Assembly (NCBI GenBank): GCA_017546705.1
Contig: JAFYSB010000007.1
Location: forward strand, 1-42,641
Source: Paludibacteraceae bacterium
GTDB lineage: Bacteria > Bacteroidota > Bacteroidia > Bacteroidales > Paludibacteraceae
Direction: 5' to 3'
DNA length: 42,641 nt
Positions 25,619-33,172 of the stretch are shown piece after piece. Numbering within the stretch: position 1 is the first letter of the stretch; each line of letters opens with the position of its first letter. The notes beneath the pieces were generated by a model that did not search any database, was not told the origin of the DNA, and saw nothing but the letters and a program-made list of their open reading frames with translations. A program made the position numbers and the translations under genes.

Positions 25619-27709
25619 TTAGAATCCGCAGCGCTTCATGTGATGCTTCGCATCAGCATCCTTGCCGCGGAACTCTTGGTAGAGTAATGCCGCGTCGCGT
25701 GTGCCACCTTGCTCAAGGAGGCGTTGGAACTTAGCAGCCATTTCTGGGTTGAAGATATCGCCAGTCTCCTCGAAAGCGGCAAATGCATCTGCATCCAGTA
25801 CGGCTGCCCATGTGTAGCTGTAGTAGCCAGCAGCATAACCAGTAGTGAAGATGTGGTTGTAGAAGGTAGAGCGATAGCGAACGATGATCTCAGAGAGCAT
25901 GTTCATATTCTTCATAGAAGCCTCCTCGAAGACATTTACATCAAACGCCTCAGTAGTATTCATTTTGTGGTAATCCATATCAAGGATAGAAGCAGAGAGG
26001 AGCTCTGTTTGTACGAAACCTTGGTTGAAGGTACCCGCCTTGTTGATCTTCTCGATAAGTTCATCAGGGATCACCTCGCCTGTTTGGTAGTGGAAAGCGT
26101 AGGTCTTGAGTACCTCTGGGTGGTAGCAGTAGTTCTCCATGAATTGAGAAGGGAGCTCTACGAAGTCGCGTGGGGTATTGGTACCTGCGAGGGATTGGTA
26201 GGTAGCTTTAGAGAGCAGTCCGTGGAGTGCGTGACCAAACTCGTGGAAGAGAGTCTCTACATCGTCCATAGAGAGGAGCGATGGGTTGCCCGCGGTAGGC
26301 TTGTTGAAGTTACCTACGTTGATAATCACAGGACGATGGTCTACACCATCGGCGTCGATATATTGGTTGCAGATATTATTCATCCAAGCACCTGGACGCT
26401 TGCCAGCGCGTGGGAAATAGTCGGTATAGAGAATACCGACAAGACCGCCGTCGGCGTATGTTACCTTGAACACCTCTACCTCTGGGTTATATACTGGCAT
26501 GCCTTCGAGTTTTTCGAACTTGATACCAAAGAGTTTGGTGGCGAGGTCGAATGCACCTTTGCGCACATTGCTGAGCTCGAAGTAAGGTTTGAGTTCTTCC
26601 TCGTTAAGCGCATATTTCTCCAAACGAAGTTTCTCTGCATAGTACCACCAATCCCATGGTTGGAGTTTCTCGCCTGGAAGGTCTTTGTTGAGGAGTTTTT
26701 GGAGTTCTGCTGCTTCGCGCTTAGCAGCCTTGAGGCTAGGAGTCCAAACAGACTCAAGGAACGCGTCAACAGTCTTAGCATCGTGTGCCATGCAGTCAGC
26801 GAGGATATAGTCAGCTGGGTTGTCATAGCCAAAGAGTTGTGCTTTCTCCACGCGGAGTTGCATAGTGCGAACGATAACAGACTTATTGTCGTTCTCGTTG
26901 TCGTGGTTGCCGCGGGTAGTGTATGCAAGGAGGAGTTCCTTGCGTAGTTCGCGGTTCTCGCAGTATTGTAGTACTGGGGTGAAGCTGGTGCGCTTTGGGG
27001 TAAAGAGCCATGCCTCTGGACGACCTGCTGCTACTGCCTCCTCCTTGGCTGCGGCTTTTGCGCTCTCAGGAAGACCAGCGAGTTGAGCCTCGTCGGTTAC
27101 GAAATATTGGTATGCATTGGTCTCTGCTACTACGTTGTTTCCAAATTGGAGAGAGAGCAAGCCGAGTTCTTGGTTAATCTCTTTGAGGCGTGCTTTTTTG
27201 TCCTCTGGGAGGTTAGCACCGTTTTGTGCGAAAGACTTGAATGTTTCGGTCAGTAGGCGCATTTGTTCGTCGTTGAGACCGAGTGTCTCGCGCTCGTTGT
27301 ACACGGTTTTCACGCGTTGGAACAAAGCGTCGTTGAGGATAATACCGTCGCTGAGTTCAGAGATCATAGGAGAGAGCTGCTCTGCGATAGCGTTCATCTC
27401 GTCGTTGCCGTCCGCTTCGAGTACGTTGTAGAATACGCCCGCTACTTGGTTGAGCAGACCGCCAGCGCGATCGAGTGCCTCGATGGTGTTAGCGAAAGTA
27501 GGTGCTTCAGGATTATTAGCAATAGCTTCGATTTCAGCTTTGTTCTCAGCAATAGCAACTTCAAAAGCAGGCATGTAGTGTTCGTTCTTCACCTTGTCGA
27601 ATGCAGGTACACCGTAAGGGGTATTCTGCTCGGTGAGCAATGGGTTTTCGTTCTTTGTGCAAGCCATAAGCGATACGAGCGCAAGGCCCATGATTAGAGT
27701 TTTTTTCAT
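25619..27709 (-). CDS. dcp: M3 family metallopeptidase (peptidyl-dipeptidase Dcp-like) lipoprotein
   Basis: The 696 aa product has a lipoprotein signal (MKKTLIMGLALVSLMAC, lipobox LMAC) and the M3 zinc motif HEFGHALHG near 485-493. The third ligand lies in the downstream FVELPSQFMENY segment. It is expected to release dipeptides from peptide C-termini, in the periplasm or at the outer membrane given the lipid anchor. The full length fits Dcp. The gene has a complete promoter (27741-27772) and leads the run of minus-strand envelope genes down to 16662. Confidence 0.93.
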   Translation of the reverse strand: MKKTLIMGLALVSLMACTKNENPLLTEQNTPYGVPAFDKVKNEHYMPAFEVAIAENKAEIEAIANNPEAPTFANTIEALDRAGGLLNQVAGVFYNVLEADGNDEMNAIAEQLSPMISELSDGIILNDALFQRVKTVYNERETLGLNDEQMRLLTETFKSFAQNGANLPEDKKARLKEINQELGLLSLQFGNNVVAETNAYQYFVTDEAQLAGLPESAKAAAKEEAVAAGRPEAWLFTPKRTSFTPVLQYCENRELRKELLLAYTTRGNHDNENDNKSVIVRTMQLRVEKAQLFGYDNPADYILADCMAHDAKTVDAFLESVWTPSLKAAKREAAELQKLLNKDLPGEKLQPWDWWYYAEKLRLEKYALNEEELKPYFELSNVRKGAFDLATKLFGIKFEKLEGMPVYNPEVEVFKVTYADGGLVGILYTDYFPRAGKRPGAWMNNICNQYIDADGVDHRPVIINVGNFNKPTAGNPSLLSMDDVETLFHEFGHALHGLLSKATYQSLAGTNTPRDFVELPSQFMENYCYHPEVLKTYAFHYQTGEVIPDELIEKINKAGTFNQGFVQTELLSASILDMDYHKMNTTEAFDVNVFEEASMKNMNMLSEIIVRYRSTFYNHIFTTGYAAGYYSYTWAAVLDADAFAAFEETGDIFNPEMAAKFQRLLEQGGTRDAALLYQEFRGKDADAKHHMKRCGF

Positions 27710-27740
27710 ATGCTTTATTTCTTTGTTTACTAAAATCGCG

Positions 27741-27772
27741 CAAAGTTACGACTTTTTTCTCATATACACAAA
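27741..27772 (-). promoter_or_regulatory. Promoter of the M3 peptidase gene
   Basis: On the minus strand, TTTG (27772-27769) and TAACTTTG (27748-27741) are separated by 20 bp. The start codon is about 31 bp further on. Confidence 0.8.
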
Positions 27773-27803
27773 TATTTTACATATTTTGTGTAATTTCTCT
27801 ATC

Positions 27804-28259
27804 TCATAGCCTCCTCATTACCTTATAGCCTAATCGCCCAATCGCCAGCACGATGATTGCCAACAGCACTCCTGTGCACCACTTGTAGAACTTCGGCACA
27901 TAGCGCTCTGGTGGCTTTTGCAGCACGCGGTCGCGGTATTCCACGATGCGGACGGTGTCCGATTGTGCGGAATTTTGAATTTTGGATTTTGAATTAAGAG
28001 CATCTCGATAGACTTCCTTGGTGATATAGACGGTGTCGTGGATGGTGCGTTCGCGGTAGATGACGGAGTCGTGGATATGGGAATTTTGAATTAAGAATGC
28101 AGAATTTTGAATATCTTTCTTCTGGATAAGGCTCGTTGAGTCAGAGCTTTGCACGATTGGAGTCGATGGTATGCTTCTGCAGCTCAGGAGGGCAAGGAGT
28201 ATCATAGCCATACTGAGTGCCAGGACGAAAGTCGGTGACTTCGAGGATGATTTCTTCAT
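27804..28259 (-). CDS. Lipoprotein with C-terminal membrane helix; u-spanin candidate
   Basis: The 151 aa product starts with a lipoprotein signal (hydrophobic run and lipobox LLSC at about 24-27). It continues with a polar, repeat-like periplasmic stretch (DSVIYRERTIHDTVYI, DTVRIVEYRDR) and ends in a transmembrane helix (GVLLAIIVLAIG) with a basic tail. A lipid anchor at one end and an inner-membrane helix at the other is the layout of unimolecular spanins such as phage T1 gp11, which fuse the two membranes in lysis. Two stretches (IQNS-type, nt 27969-27998 and 28081-28116) come from GAATT spacer repeats. The gene's start lies inside the end of the DUF5675 gene (119-bp overlap). Confidence 0.7.
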   Translation of the reverse strand: MKKSSSKSPTFVLALSMAMILLALLSCRSIPSTPIVQSSDSTSLIQKKDIQNSAFLIQNSHIHDSVIYRERTIHDTVYITKEVYRDALNSKSKIQNSAQSDTVRIVEYRDRVLQKPPERYVPKFYKWCTGVLLAIIVLAIGRLGYKVMRRL

Positions 28260-28638
28260 GGGCGTTTTGGGCTTTTAACAACAAATCGGTTAATTGGTTC
28301 TCCACATCGGCAGCTGTACGACAACCGATAGGAGGAGTGGTAGAACAACAACTTAAATTAGGTTGTTTGATTTGATCCCCAAGGACCAGTATGCACCCCG
28401 TCGAATGTTCTGGCTTTGTGCCGACATGGAAACGTATCCCAGTCTTCTGCGGCACTCCGCAGACAAGGGGCAATAGGCGCTTGAAGCGTGGTGAGTGGGT
28501 AACTCGGACGGAGTAGCAGAGGGCGAGTATCTGATAGCCGACACGCTCGAGGGTGTTGCAGAAGAAACAGCCGTTGATGGTGAGGCGACCAGTGATAGCA
28601 TTGCTTTTTGCTTTGTTTCGAATTAGCTTGAGGTACAT
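28141..28638 (-). CDS. DUF5675 family protein
   Basis: The 165 aa product begins MYLKLIRN and has the family landmarks RLTINGCFFCNTLE, GIRFHVGTKPEHSTGCILV and a C-terminal LLLKAQNAHEEIILEV. The start at 28638 gives the usual N-terminus; the frame runs open to 28737. DUF5675 proteins are common in Bacteroidota phages and mobile elements, often beside lysis genes, and their biochemical role is unknown. The His and Cys in the HVG and GCIL segments look like a possible active site (inference). It lies between a holin-like gene and the spanin candidate. Confidence 0.8.
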   Translation of the reverse strand: MYLKLIRNKAKSNAITGRLTINGCFFCNTLERVGYQILALCYSVRVTHSPRFKRLLPLVCGVPQKTGIRFHVGTKPEHSTGCILVLGDQIKQPNLSCCSTTPPIGCRTAADVENQLTDLLLKAQNAHEEIILEVTDFRPGTQYGYDTPCPPELQKHTIDSNRAKL

Positions 28639-28669
28639 ATTCACTCTTTTTTTATGGTATATGTGATAA

Positions 28670-28855
28670 TTACTTCTTGTAGCGATAGCGGTAGTCGATT
28701 CCGATGAGGGATCCGGAGAAGGTGAGTATCTCGCCAAATGCGATAAGCACGGAGTGATGAATCTCTCCGACAGGCGGGCAAATAAACCCCGCCGTGAGCA
28801 TTATGCAGCCGAAGCCACATAATGCAATAGCGGTCATCAATTGCAAGCGTTTCAC
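28670..28855 (-). CDS. Small two-helix membrane protein (holin-like)
   Basis: The 61 aa product has two hydrophobic segments (MTAIALCGFGCIMLTAGFI; SVLIAFGEILTFSGSLIGI) and a basic tail (YRYRYKK). The start is GTG at 28855; an ATG at 28834 would drop seven residues. The size, two helices and position beside DUF5675 and a spanin candidate suggest a holin or related phage-type membrane protein, but no specific family is recognised. Confidence 0.6.
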   Translation of the reverse strand: MKRLQLMTAIALCGFGCIMLTAGFICPPVGEIHHSVLIAFGEILTFSGSLIGIDYRYRYKK

Positions 28856-28856
28856 T

Positions 28857-28894
28857 TAATTATGAATTATGAATTTTGAATTATGAATTAAGAG
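28857..28894. repeat. GAATT-type 8-bp spacer repeats
   Basis: Tandem GAATTATG, GAATTTTG and GAATTAAG units fill the gap between the holin-like gene and small-family gene D. Confidence 0.75.
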
Positions 28895-28895
28895 T

Positions 28896-29225
28896 TTACT
28901 TGCCGTTTCCGAGTTCCTCTTTGCAAGCGTTCCATACGAACTGGTAGAGGGAGTTGTACTTGCTTTGCTTGTTGAATGCAGCTTGGTCGCTGGCCATATA
29001 TGCAGGGTCTGCCATGCGCTCATGAGTAGCGTTGCATATCTCTGCGAACTTAGCGCGCCAAGCGCTCTCTTTCTCGGTGACTGCTGAGGTTCGAACGCCA
29101 ATGACGGCACAACCACGTTGACGTTTACCTGTCAATCGACGTACCGCTACAAAGCGTTCTTTCTTTCCAAAAATCTTGCCTGATGCATTATCCACAGGCG
29201 CTAAATAATTAATTGTTCCTGCCAT
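28896..29225 (-). CDS. Small-protein family member D (109 aa, type 2)
   Basis: It is a close paralogue of the product at 6013-6333, sharing SGKI, VTEKE-x-x-WR-x-KFA, ERM-x-DPA-YMASDQAAF-x-KQSK and the CKEEL-x-NGK ending. The ATG at 29225 was chosen because it gives the family's short N-terminus before SGKI; the frame stays open to 29282 through a hairpin region. It is basic and soluble, with no export signal. It follows type 1 gene C on the same strand, as B follows A at 5.5 kb. Function is unknown. Confidence 0.75.
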   Translation of the reverse strand: MAGTINYLAPVDNASGKIFGKKERFVAVRRLTGKRQRGCAVIGVRTSAVTEKESAWRAKFAEICNATHERMADPAYMASDQAAFNKQSKYNSLYQFVWNACKEELGNGK

Positions 29226-29426
29226 ATCGTCGGAATTGGCTTGTCGCAAAGAATTCGCTTGGCGAATTAAGGCGACCGCCATTCCTCCTCTTAACTCGGA
29301 CTCACGAAGTCCTCGTTAGTTTTTTCGAGAGTTGAGTGAGGAGATCCTCCATTCCGATTAGAGGGGATAAAGGTTAATGATTAAAGGGTTTCATGCGGCG
29401 TTGCCGCTTGTTTCTGAAAGCAATGT
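29226..29426 (-). promoter_or_regulatory. Structured leader of small-family gene D
   Basis: On the minus strand the leader begins with CCCCTCT...GGAGGATC (29366-29344), the counterpart of the hairpins opening the leaders of A and B. It ends with an inverted repeat, AATTCGC-TTG-GCGAATT (29252-29268), inside outer arms GTCGC/GCGAC (29243-29247, 29272-29276), about 18 bp before the ATG. A short GCGGC-GTT-GCCGC hairpin lies at 29396-29408. No phased AATTGAC array is seen here. Confidence 0.55.
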
Positions 29427-29738
29427 TTACTGCTTCGCGTACACTTGTGCGACCACATGCCCGCGCAGCGTCAGGTATTTCTTTTGTGCGTTGAATTTCG
29501 CTTCGTAGTTAGCGCGTTGCGCTGGATCAGCGAGGATAGTGCTTGCCTCTATTTGCGCTTGTTTGAGGGCGTTGCGTGCAGCCAATTGCGCTTCTGAGTT
29601 ACCGCCGTTGTAAGGATGTTTCACACGCACACCGATGGTGGCATTGTCTTTTTTGCGGTTACGGAAATGAATCTCATCCGAACCAGAGAACTTCTTCTTT
29701 ACAGAGTCGAAGGGAGTTGAATTTTTGATTAAAGCCAT
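29427..29738 (-). CDS. Small-protein family member C (103 aa, type 1)
   Basis: It matches the type 1 pattern of the products at 5473-5772 and 38270-38608: HPYNGGNSEAQ followed by a helix, then DPAQRANYEAKF and KKYLTLRGHVVAQ. It is very basic in the first half (FRNRKKDN), soluble and unsecreted. It is transcribed from a -7 box at 29808-29815 and is followed by type 2 gene D. Function is unknown; the ordered type 1-type 2 pair is conserved at two loci in this window. Confidence 0.75.
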   Translation of the reverse strand: MALIKNSTPFDSVKKKFSGSDEIHFRNRKKDNATIGVRVKHPYNGGNSEAQLAARNALKQAQIEASTILADPAQRANYEAKFNAQKKYLTLRGHVVAQVYAKQ

Positions 29739-29778
29739 AAATAGTTAAGGTTTAGGATTAATAATTAGGTTGTCTCAT

Positions 29779-29815
29779 CAGATTGCGCGCTAATCTGAAA
29801 TCGAGTACAAAGATA
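29779..29815 (-). promoter_or_regulatory. -7 element and leader palindrome of gene C
   Basis: TATCTTTG on the minus strand (29815-29808) matches the -7 consensus; no clear -33 box is found. Just downstream, CAGATT and AATCTG (29779-29784, 29792-29797) pair around a GCGCGC-containing centre. Confidence 0.55.
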
Positions 29816-29818
29816 CAA

Positions 29819-29854
29819 CAAACCCACACAGCGTTGTTGGCTTGTGTGGGTTTG
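29819..29854 (-). terminator. Hairpin terminator after the 841 aa secreted protein gene
   Basis: A 12-bp perfect stem, CAAACCCACACA (29819-29830) with 29843-29854, lies 55 bp after the stop codon at 29909. The U-tract is poor (TTGTATC), so it may end transcription only in part. It also borders the promoter of gene C. Confidence 0.6.
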
Positions 29855-29908
29855 CGTTGGAATAAAATAGAATAAAGTAGTTTCTGTGAGGATAAGTGTA
29901 GTATTATC

Positions 29909-32434
29909 TTACTTCACTTGTACACCTTGTGCGTTGTATGCCTTACCGTCGCGGATGATCAGGAGCTGACCGTCCACGATTTGCTTACGAGTACCATCTA
30001 CGTTCACATTGATATCCTCTACATCAGATGTAGCACCGCTATACACGATATGTACAGGGATCTTGCAAGAGTTGAGCGCGTTGATTTCGATTGCTAATTT
30101 ACCCTGACCGTTCTTAGACACGACTACTGTACCCTCTTGGAAGAAATAGAATGGCTCTGCCAAATAGCCGTCCACATAGCGCGCATAGTAAGAAGGAATC
30201 ACGCTACCATCCCACTCCATACCTGTACTTGCAAGCACGGTACCGCCCATCCCAGTGCTATTAATATCGTATGTGCCCACAGGGATAATAGTTTCTGCAT
30301 CTGGTTCAAACAATACAAAATACAAAGCAGTAATATCGCCTTCTACCTTGTCCATAATCTGTAGAGACACTAAACCATAATCTTCGGTATAATCGTTGAT
30401 AATCAGTTCAGCAGTAGCACCATATACACGATCTACAGGATTATCTTCTGAGTCAAATTCGATATGTGGTTCTACGTACTTAGAAGTCAAAGTAACCTCG
30501 TATTGGATAGCGTCTTCGCAAACGACAGAAGCAGTCATCAGGATATTATCTTCCTCGTCAAGGGCAACGGTGACTTGCCCCTTTTGCATGTAGTATAGAT
30601 CGTAAGATTCCGTTGTCTCATTGAACTTGCCCACAAAGCTATTGCTTGCGTCGAAGTCATATTGCCCCTCGCCAAACTTACCGAACATACCATCGTTAAC
30701 AAAGGTGCCAGGAACATCCTCTTTAGTTGATGCAGGCACAGTTACTACGAATAGCGTTTGCATGTCATCGGTATAACCAACCAGATTATATACTTGGTTG
30801 TAGTCATAATCCACGATGCATTCAGCGTCCTTGATGTCCAATTTCACAGTCGCAGTTGGAGTTGGAGCCACATACCAAAGACGAACTTGGTAGAGGACAC
30901 TCTCGAAGGTCAGATAGTCTGCTTCGATCTTGGTAGTGTCGCCTACTTGGTAGAGTTTACCATCGTTGATCTCAGCCACAGAGATAGGACTACCATCTTT
31001 AGCCTCAAGGTAACTGAAGTAGTCAATCACGTATTCGCCATCAAACTCACCACCAAGCTCAATGCCAGAAACGTTGATAGAAGCACGATATTTATCGTTT
31101 TCGTTGTAAATTTGAATATCGTTGTCCAAATTAGGATAGTATTTTGCTTGAGCTGAATTTTCAAAAGAAACTACTATAGTGTCTTTTGCTTCTGGCACAA
31201 ACCAGCGCAAGTGCAAGTTATACACCTTATTATTACTACCGAGCATAGTAGCTTCGATAGCCCATTTATTGTCATTATCCAGCGAAACAGTAACCTCTGC
31301 GTTGAGGCTAGTGATGGTGTTCCAGTTGGCATCATCGAGGAAGAGCGAAGCCTCATAAGTACCCTCCTCTGCATATTCAGCATGCCATCCACCGCGAATA
31401 GAATATTCAGGTGTATTCGCATAGAAGTCCACGATACCATACCACAATGCAAAAGAGTCATCGACAGTCAAGTCGTAGGCGGTCAATTCGATGGTATCGG
31501 TTGGGGCAGGAAGTGGAGATGCCAAGATAAAGTGATAATCAACCGTATCGGTAGCCAACATATTAATCTCGGTCACATACGCCAATGCGCCAGTCTCGGT
31601 GTGAGTAGCGAGATTAACAACCGCTTTGAATGAGATAGGCTCAATAACTGAACCCTTGTGAGTGATGGTACTGTTCGCCCAATCAATCGCTCCTTTGTTA
31701 TAGATACCGATAAACTCATAGTTCTTAACCACGAGTTTGAGGTCCAAGTCAGCGTTCTTACCCTCGAGGGTGAAGTTCATGGCATCTTGCGTCATAGTTG
31801 CATCTTCGATGTAGATATCCACCTTGGCTTTAGGTACGATATTCTCATGAACAGCATGTACGAGATAGGTATCACCTTCGTCACTCAGCAGAGTTGCTTC
31901 CAATACATAGCGTTCTAAATTGGCATTGACCTTCTCGTGAGTAAGGGTCATAGTTACCTCCTCAAAGAGGATTGAACCCAAGTGAGTAGGAGTCATCAAG
32001 TGGGTATATTCAAAGTCGAAGTCTTCTGTGGTGAATGTGCCACACGGATTATCAGCTGTTGCTTGCCATTGAAGTTGAAGGTTGTGACCGTACTCTGAAC
32101 GCGATTCGTCATCGCAACTCATTCCGAGCCACCATACGCCGAGTTCCTCATCCACACACATCAAAGCAGCAAAGCCGTCGTAGTTCAAGGTGATGACTTC
32201 GTTTTGTGCTTTTTTAGTGGCTTTCTTTGTCGCTGGCGCAACATTAGCAGCTTTGCGCTCCACTTGGTCTAATCCCAAAGCCTTAGCCACTTGTTGGTGG
32301 TGTGCATGTTTCTTATTAGCAAGTTCGGTAGCGCGTCCCGTAGGATCTACCTTTTTGCCTATTTGATTAGGTGTAACGGCGTGCAATGACAGTGTTACAA
32401 CCATAGCCATGAAAAAAGTAAAGATTTTCTGCAT
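29909..32434 (-). CDS. Large secreted repeat protein with type IX-like C-terminal tail
   Basis: The 841 aa product has a signal peptide (about 1-19) and a lysine/alanine-rich linker (~40-78). The rest is built of divergent beta-rich units of ~110-130 residues. Recurring pieces are a GTF/GTY strand turn, a VTV-x-x-D-x-DN strand, and Y-x-L-x-L-x-WFVPEAKDT or similar at unit ends. The tail (QIVDGQLLIIRDGKAYNAQGVQV) matches the end of amidase 1 (LIIRDGKIYNMMGQV), suggesting the same export and anchoring route. No catalytic motif is recognised; a surface or adhesive role is inferred. It has a full promoter (32488-32519) and sits, oddly, among mobile-element-like genes. Confidence 0.75.
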   Translation of the reverse strand: MQKIFTFFMAMVVTLSLHAVTPNQIGKKVDPTGRATELANKKHAHHQQVAKALGLDQVERKAANVAPATKKATKKAQNEVITLNYDGFAALMCVDEELGVWWLGMSCDDESRSEYGHNLQLQWQATADNPCGTFTTEDFDFEYTHLMTPTHLGSILFEEVTMTLTHEKVNANLERYVLEATLLSDEGDTYLVHAVHENIVPKAKVDIYIEDATMTQDAMNFTLEGKNADLDLKLVVKNYEFIGIYNKGAIDWANSTITHKGSVIEPISFKAVVNLATHTETGALAYVTEINMLATDTVDYHFILASPLPAPTDTIELTAYDLTVDDSFALWYGIVDFYANTPEYSIRGGWHAEYAEEGTYEASLFLDDANWNTITSLNAEVTVSLDNDNKWAIEATMLGSNNKVYNLHLRWFVPEAKDTIVVSFENSAQAKYYPNLDNDIQIYNENDKYRASINVSGIELGGEFDGEYVIDYFSYLEAKDGSPISVAEINDGKLYQVGDTTKIEADYLTFESVLYQVRLWYVAPTPTATVKLDIKDAECIVDYDYNQVYNLVGYTDDMQTLFVVTVPASTKEDVPGTFVNDGMFGKFGEGQYDFDASNSFVGKFNETTESYDLYYMQKGQVTVALDEEDNILMTASVVCEDAIQYEVTLTSKYVEPHIEFDSEDNPVDRVYGATAELIINDYTEDYGLVSLQIMDKVEGDITALYFVLFEPDAETIIPVGTYDINSTGMGGTVLASTGMEWDGSVIPSYYARYVDGYLAEPFYFFQEGTVVVSKNGQGKLAIEINALNSCKIPVHIVYSGATSDVEDINVNVDGTRKQIVDGQLLIIRDGKAYNAQGVQVK

Positions 32435-32487
32435 ATAGACTAATAATTTAATGGTTAATGGATTGTTTTTCTATTCAAAAATCCTTG

Positions 32488-32519
32488 CAAAATTACACAT
32501 TTTATTTAAAACCTGCAAA
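32488..32519 (-). promoter_or_regulatory. Promoter of the 841 aa secreted protein gene
   Basis: On the minus strand, TTTG (32519-32516) and TAATTTTG (32495-32488) are separated by 20 bp, about 53 bp before the start codon. Confidence 0.8.
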
Positions 32520-32542
32520 TTTTTCGATAAAAAATTAGAAAG

Positions 32543-32722
32543 CTATATGTCTATGCAATACTTCTCACATAGATATTTGACTACTTTCGGCGGGAAGAGT
32601 TTGGTGGTAGGGCTGATACCGTTGGCTTCCAGAAAGGCACGGTCGCTCCGCAGCCAACGGCGAAAAGTCTCTGGACTCACCCCCGCTGCGCGAGAAAGTT
32701 CGGATTTGGTATAAGATTTCAT
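32543..32722 (-). CDS. DUF4248 family small DNA-binding-like protein
   Basis: A 59 aa reading frame on the minus strand starts MKSYTKSELSRAAGVSPETF, continues through RRWLRSD, and ends KLFPPKVVKYLCEKYCIDI. The helix-turn-helix-like opening and the C-terminal YLCEKYCID segment are typical of DUF4248 proteins, found beside HU-like, primase and amidase genes in Bacteroidota mobile elements. It has no signal peptide. It is flanked by GAATT spacer repeats on its upstream side and by the promoter of the secreted protein on the other. Confidence 0.85.
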   Translation of the reverse strand: MKSYTKSELSRAAGVSPETFRRWLRSDRAFLEANGISPTTKLFPPKVVKYLCEKYCIDI

Positions 32723-32723
32723 T

Positions 32724-32777
32724 AATTATGAATTATGAATTAAGAATTTTGAATTAAGAATTTTGAATTAAGAATTT
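32724..32777. repeat. GAATT-type 8-bp spacer repeats
   Basis: Six or seven tandem units (GAATTATG, GAATTAAG, GAATTTTG) separate the DUF4248 gene from gene F. The last unit runs into the stop region of F and supplies its final residues. Confidence 0.8.
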
Positions 32778-32968
32778 GATTTGGTTTTTCGGTATTGCTG
32801 GATAAAGCATTGTTGGTTGGTTCGTTCGTTGGCTGTTGGAATGTGTCTCTTGCGGTTGGGACAACGTTGCAAGATGTATTTGCCGTGCATCTTGCGGATG
32901 TAAAATTTGCCCTTATGCTCCACTTTGCCAATAAGACCAGAAACGGGGGCTTGAAAAGTTACTTGCAT
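32768..32968 (-). CDS. Truncated small-protein family member F (66 aa)
   Basis: The first ~45 residues (APVSGLIGKVEHKGKFYIR, then KMHGKYILQ) resemble the N-terminal half of the ~100 aa family (compare APFRQFRGKI in A). The rest of the family domain is missing, and the product ends in residues encoded by the spacer repeat (KSNS). It may be a functional short protein or a decayed copy. It lies between the DUF4248 gene and the RepA-like ATPase gene, all on the minus strand. Confidence 0.5.
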   Translation of the reverse strand: MQVTFQAPVSGLIGKVEHKGKFYIRKMHGKYILQRCPNRKRHIPTANERTNQQCFIQQYRKTKSNS

Positions 32969-32977
32969 GGGAGTTGA

Positions 32978-33013
32978 GAATTAAGAATTATGAATTTTGA
33001 ATTATGAATTAAG
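32978..33013. repeat. GAATT-type 8-bp spacer repeats
   Basis: Further GAATTAAG, GAATTATG and GAATTTTG units lie just upstream of gene F. A separate 11-bp tandem, GTGGTCGCGAA twice, follows at about 33051-33072. Confidence 0.7.
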
Positions 33014-33105
33014 ACGGAGATATGGGACAGATAGGATATTGATGGGATATGGTGGTCGCGAAGTGGTCGCGAAGCCTACAGGTAAGGTTGAGGTGCCTTG
33101 ATAGT

Positions 33106-33160
33106 GGGCTTTTTATAATACTTTCCGCCCCCCTTTAATGGGGGGCTTGTATTATAGCCC
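33106..33160. terminator. Long GC-capped hairpin after the RepA-like gene
   Basis: Nested arms pair: GGGC (33106-33109) with GCCC (33157-33160), TATAATAC (33114-33121) with 33149-33156, and GCCCCCC (33127-33133) with GGGGGGC (33140-33146) around a TTTAAT loop. It lies 13 bp after the stop of the gene on the minus strand. There is no U-tract, so it may protect or structure RNA rather than terminate. Confidence 0.5.
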
Positions 33161-33172
33161 CAAAAAGCTTCC

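Noticed and set aside
25709..26947. Long open frame (412 codons) antisense to the M3 peptidase gene
   Set aside because: It mirrors the codon bias of the real gene on the other strand, has no family motifs and lacks its own start signals.
32451..32714. Plus-strand frame over the DUF4248 gene
   Set aside because: The minus-strand 59-codon frame has a convincing family match; the plus-strand frame has none and crosses a promoter.
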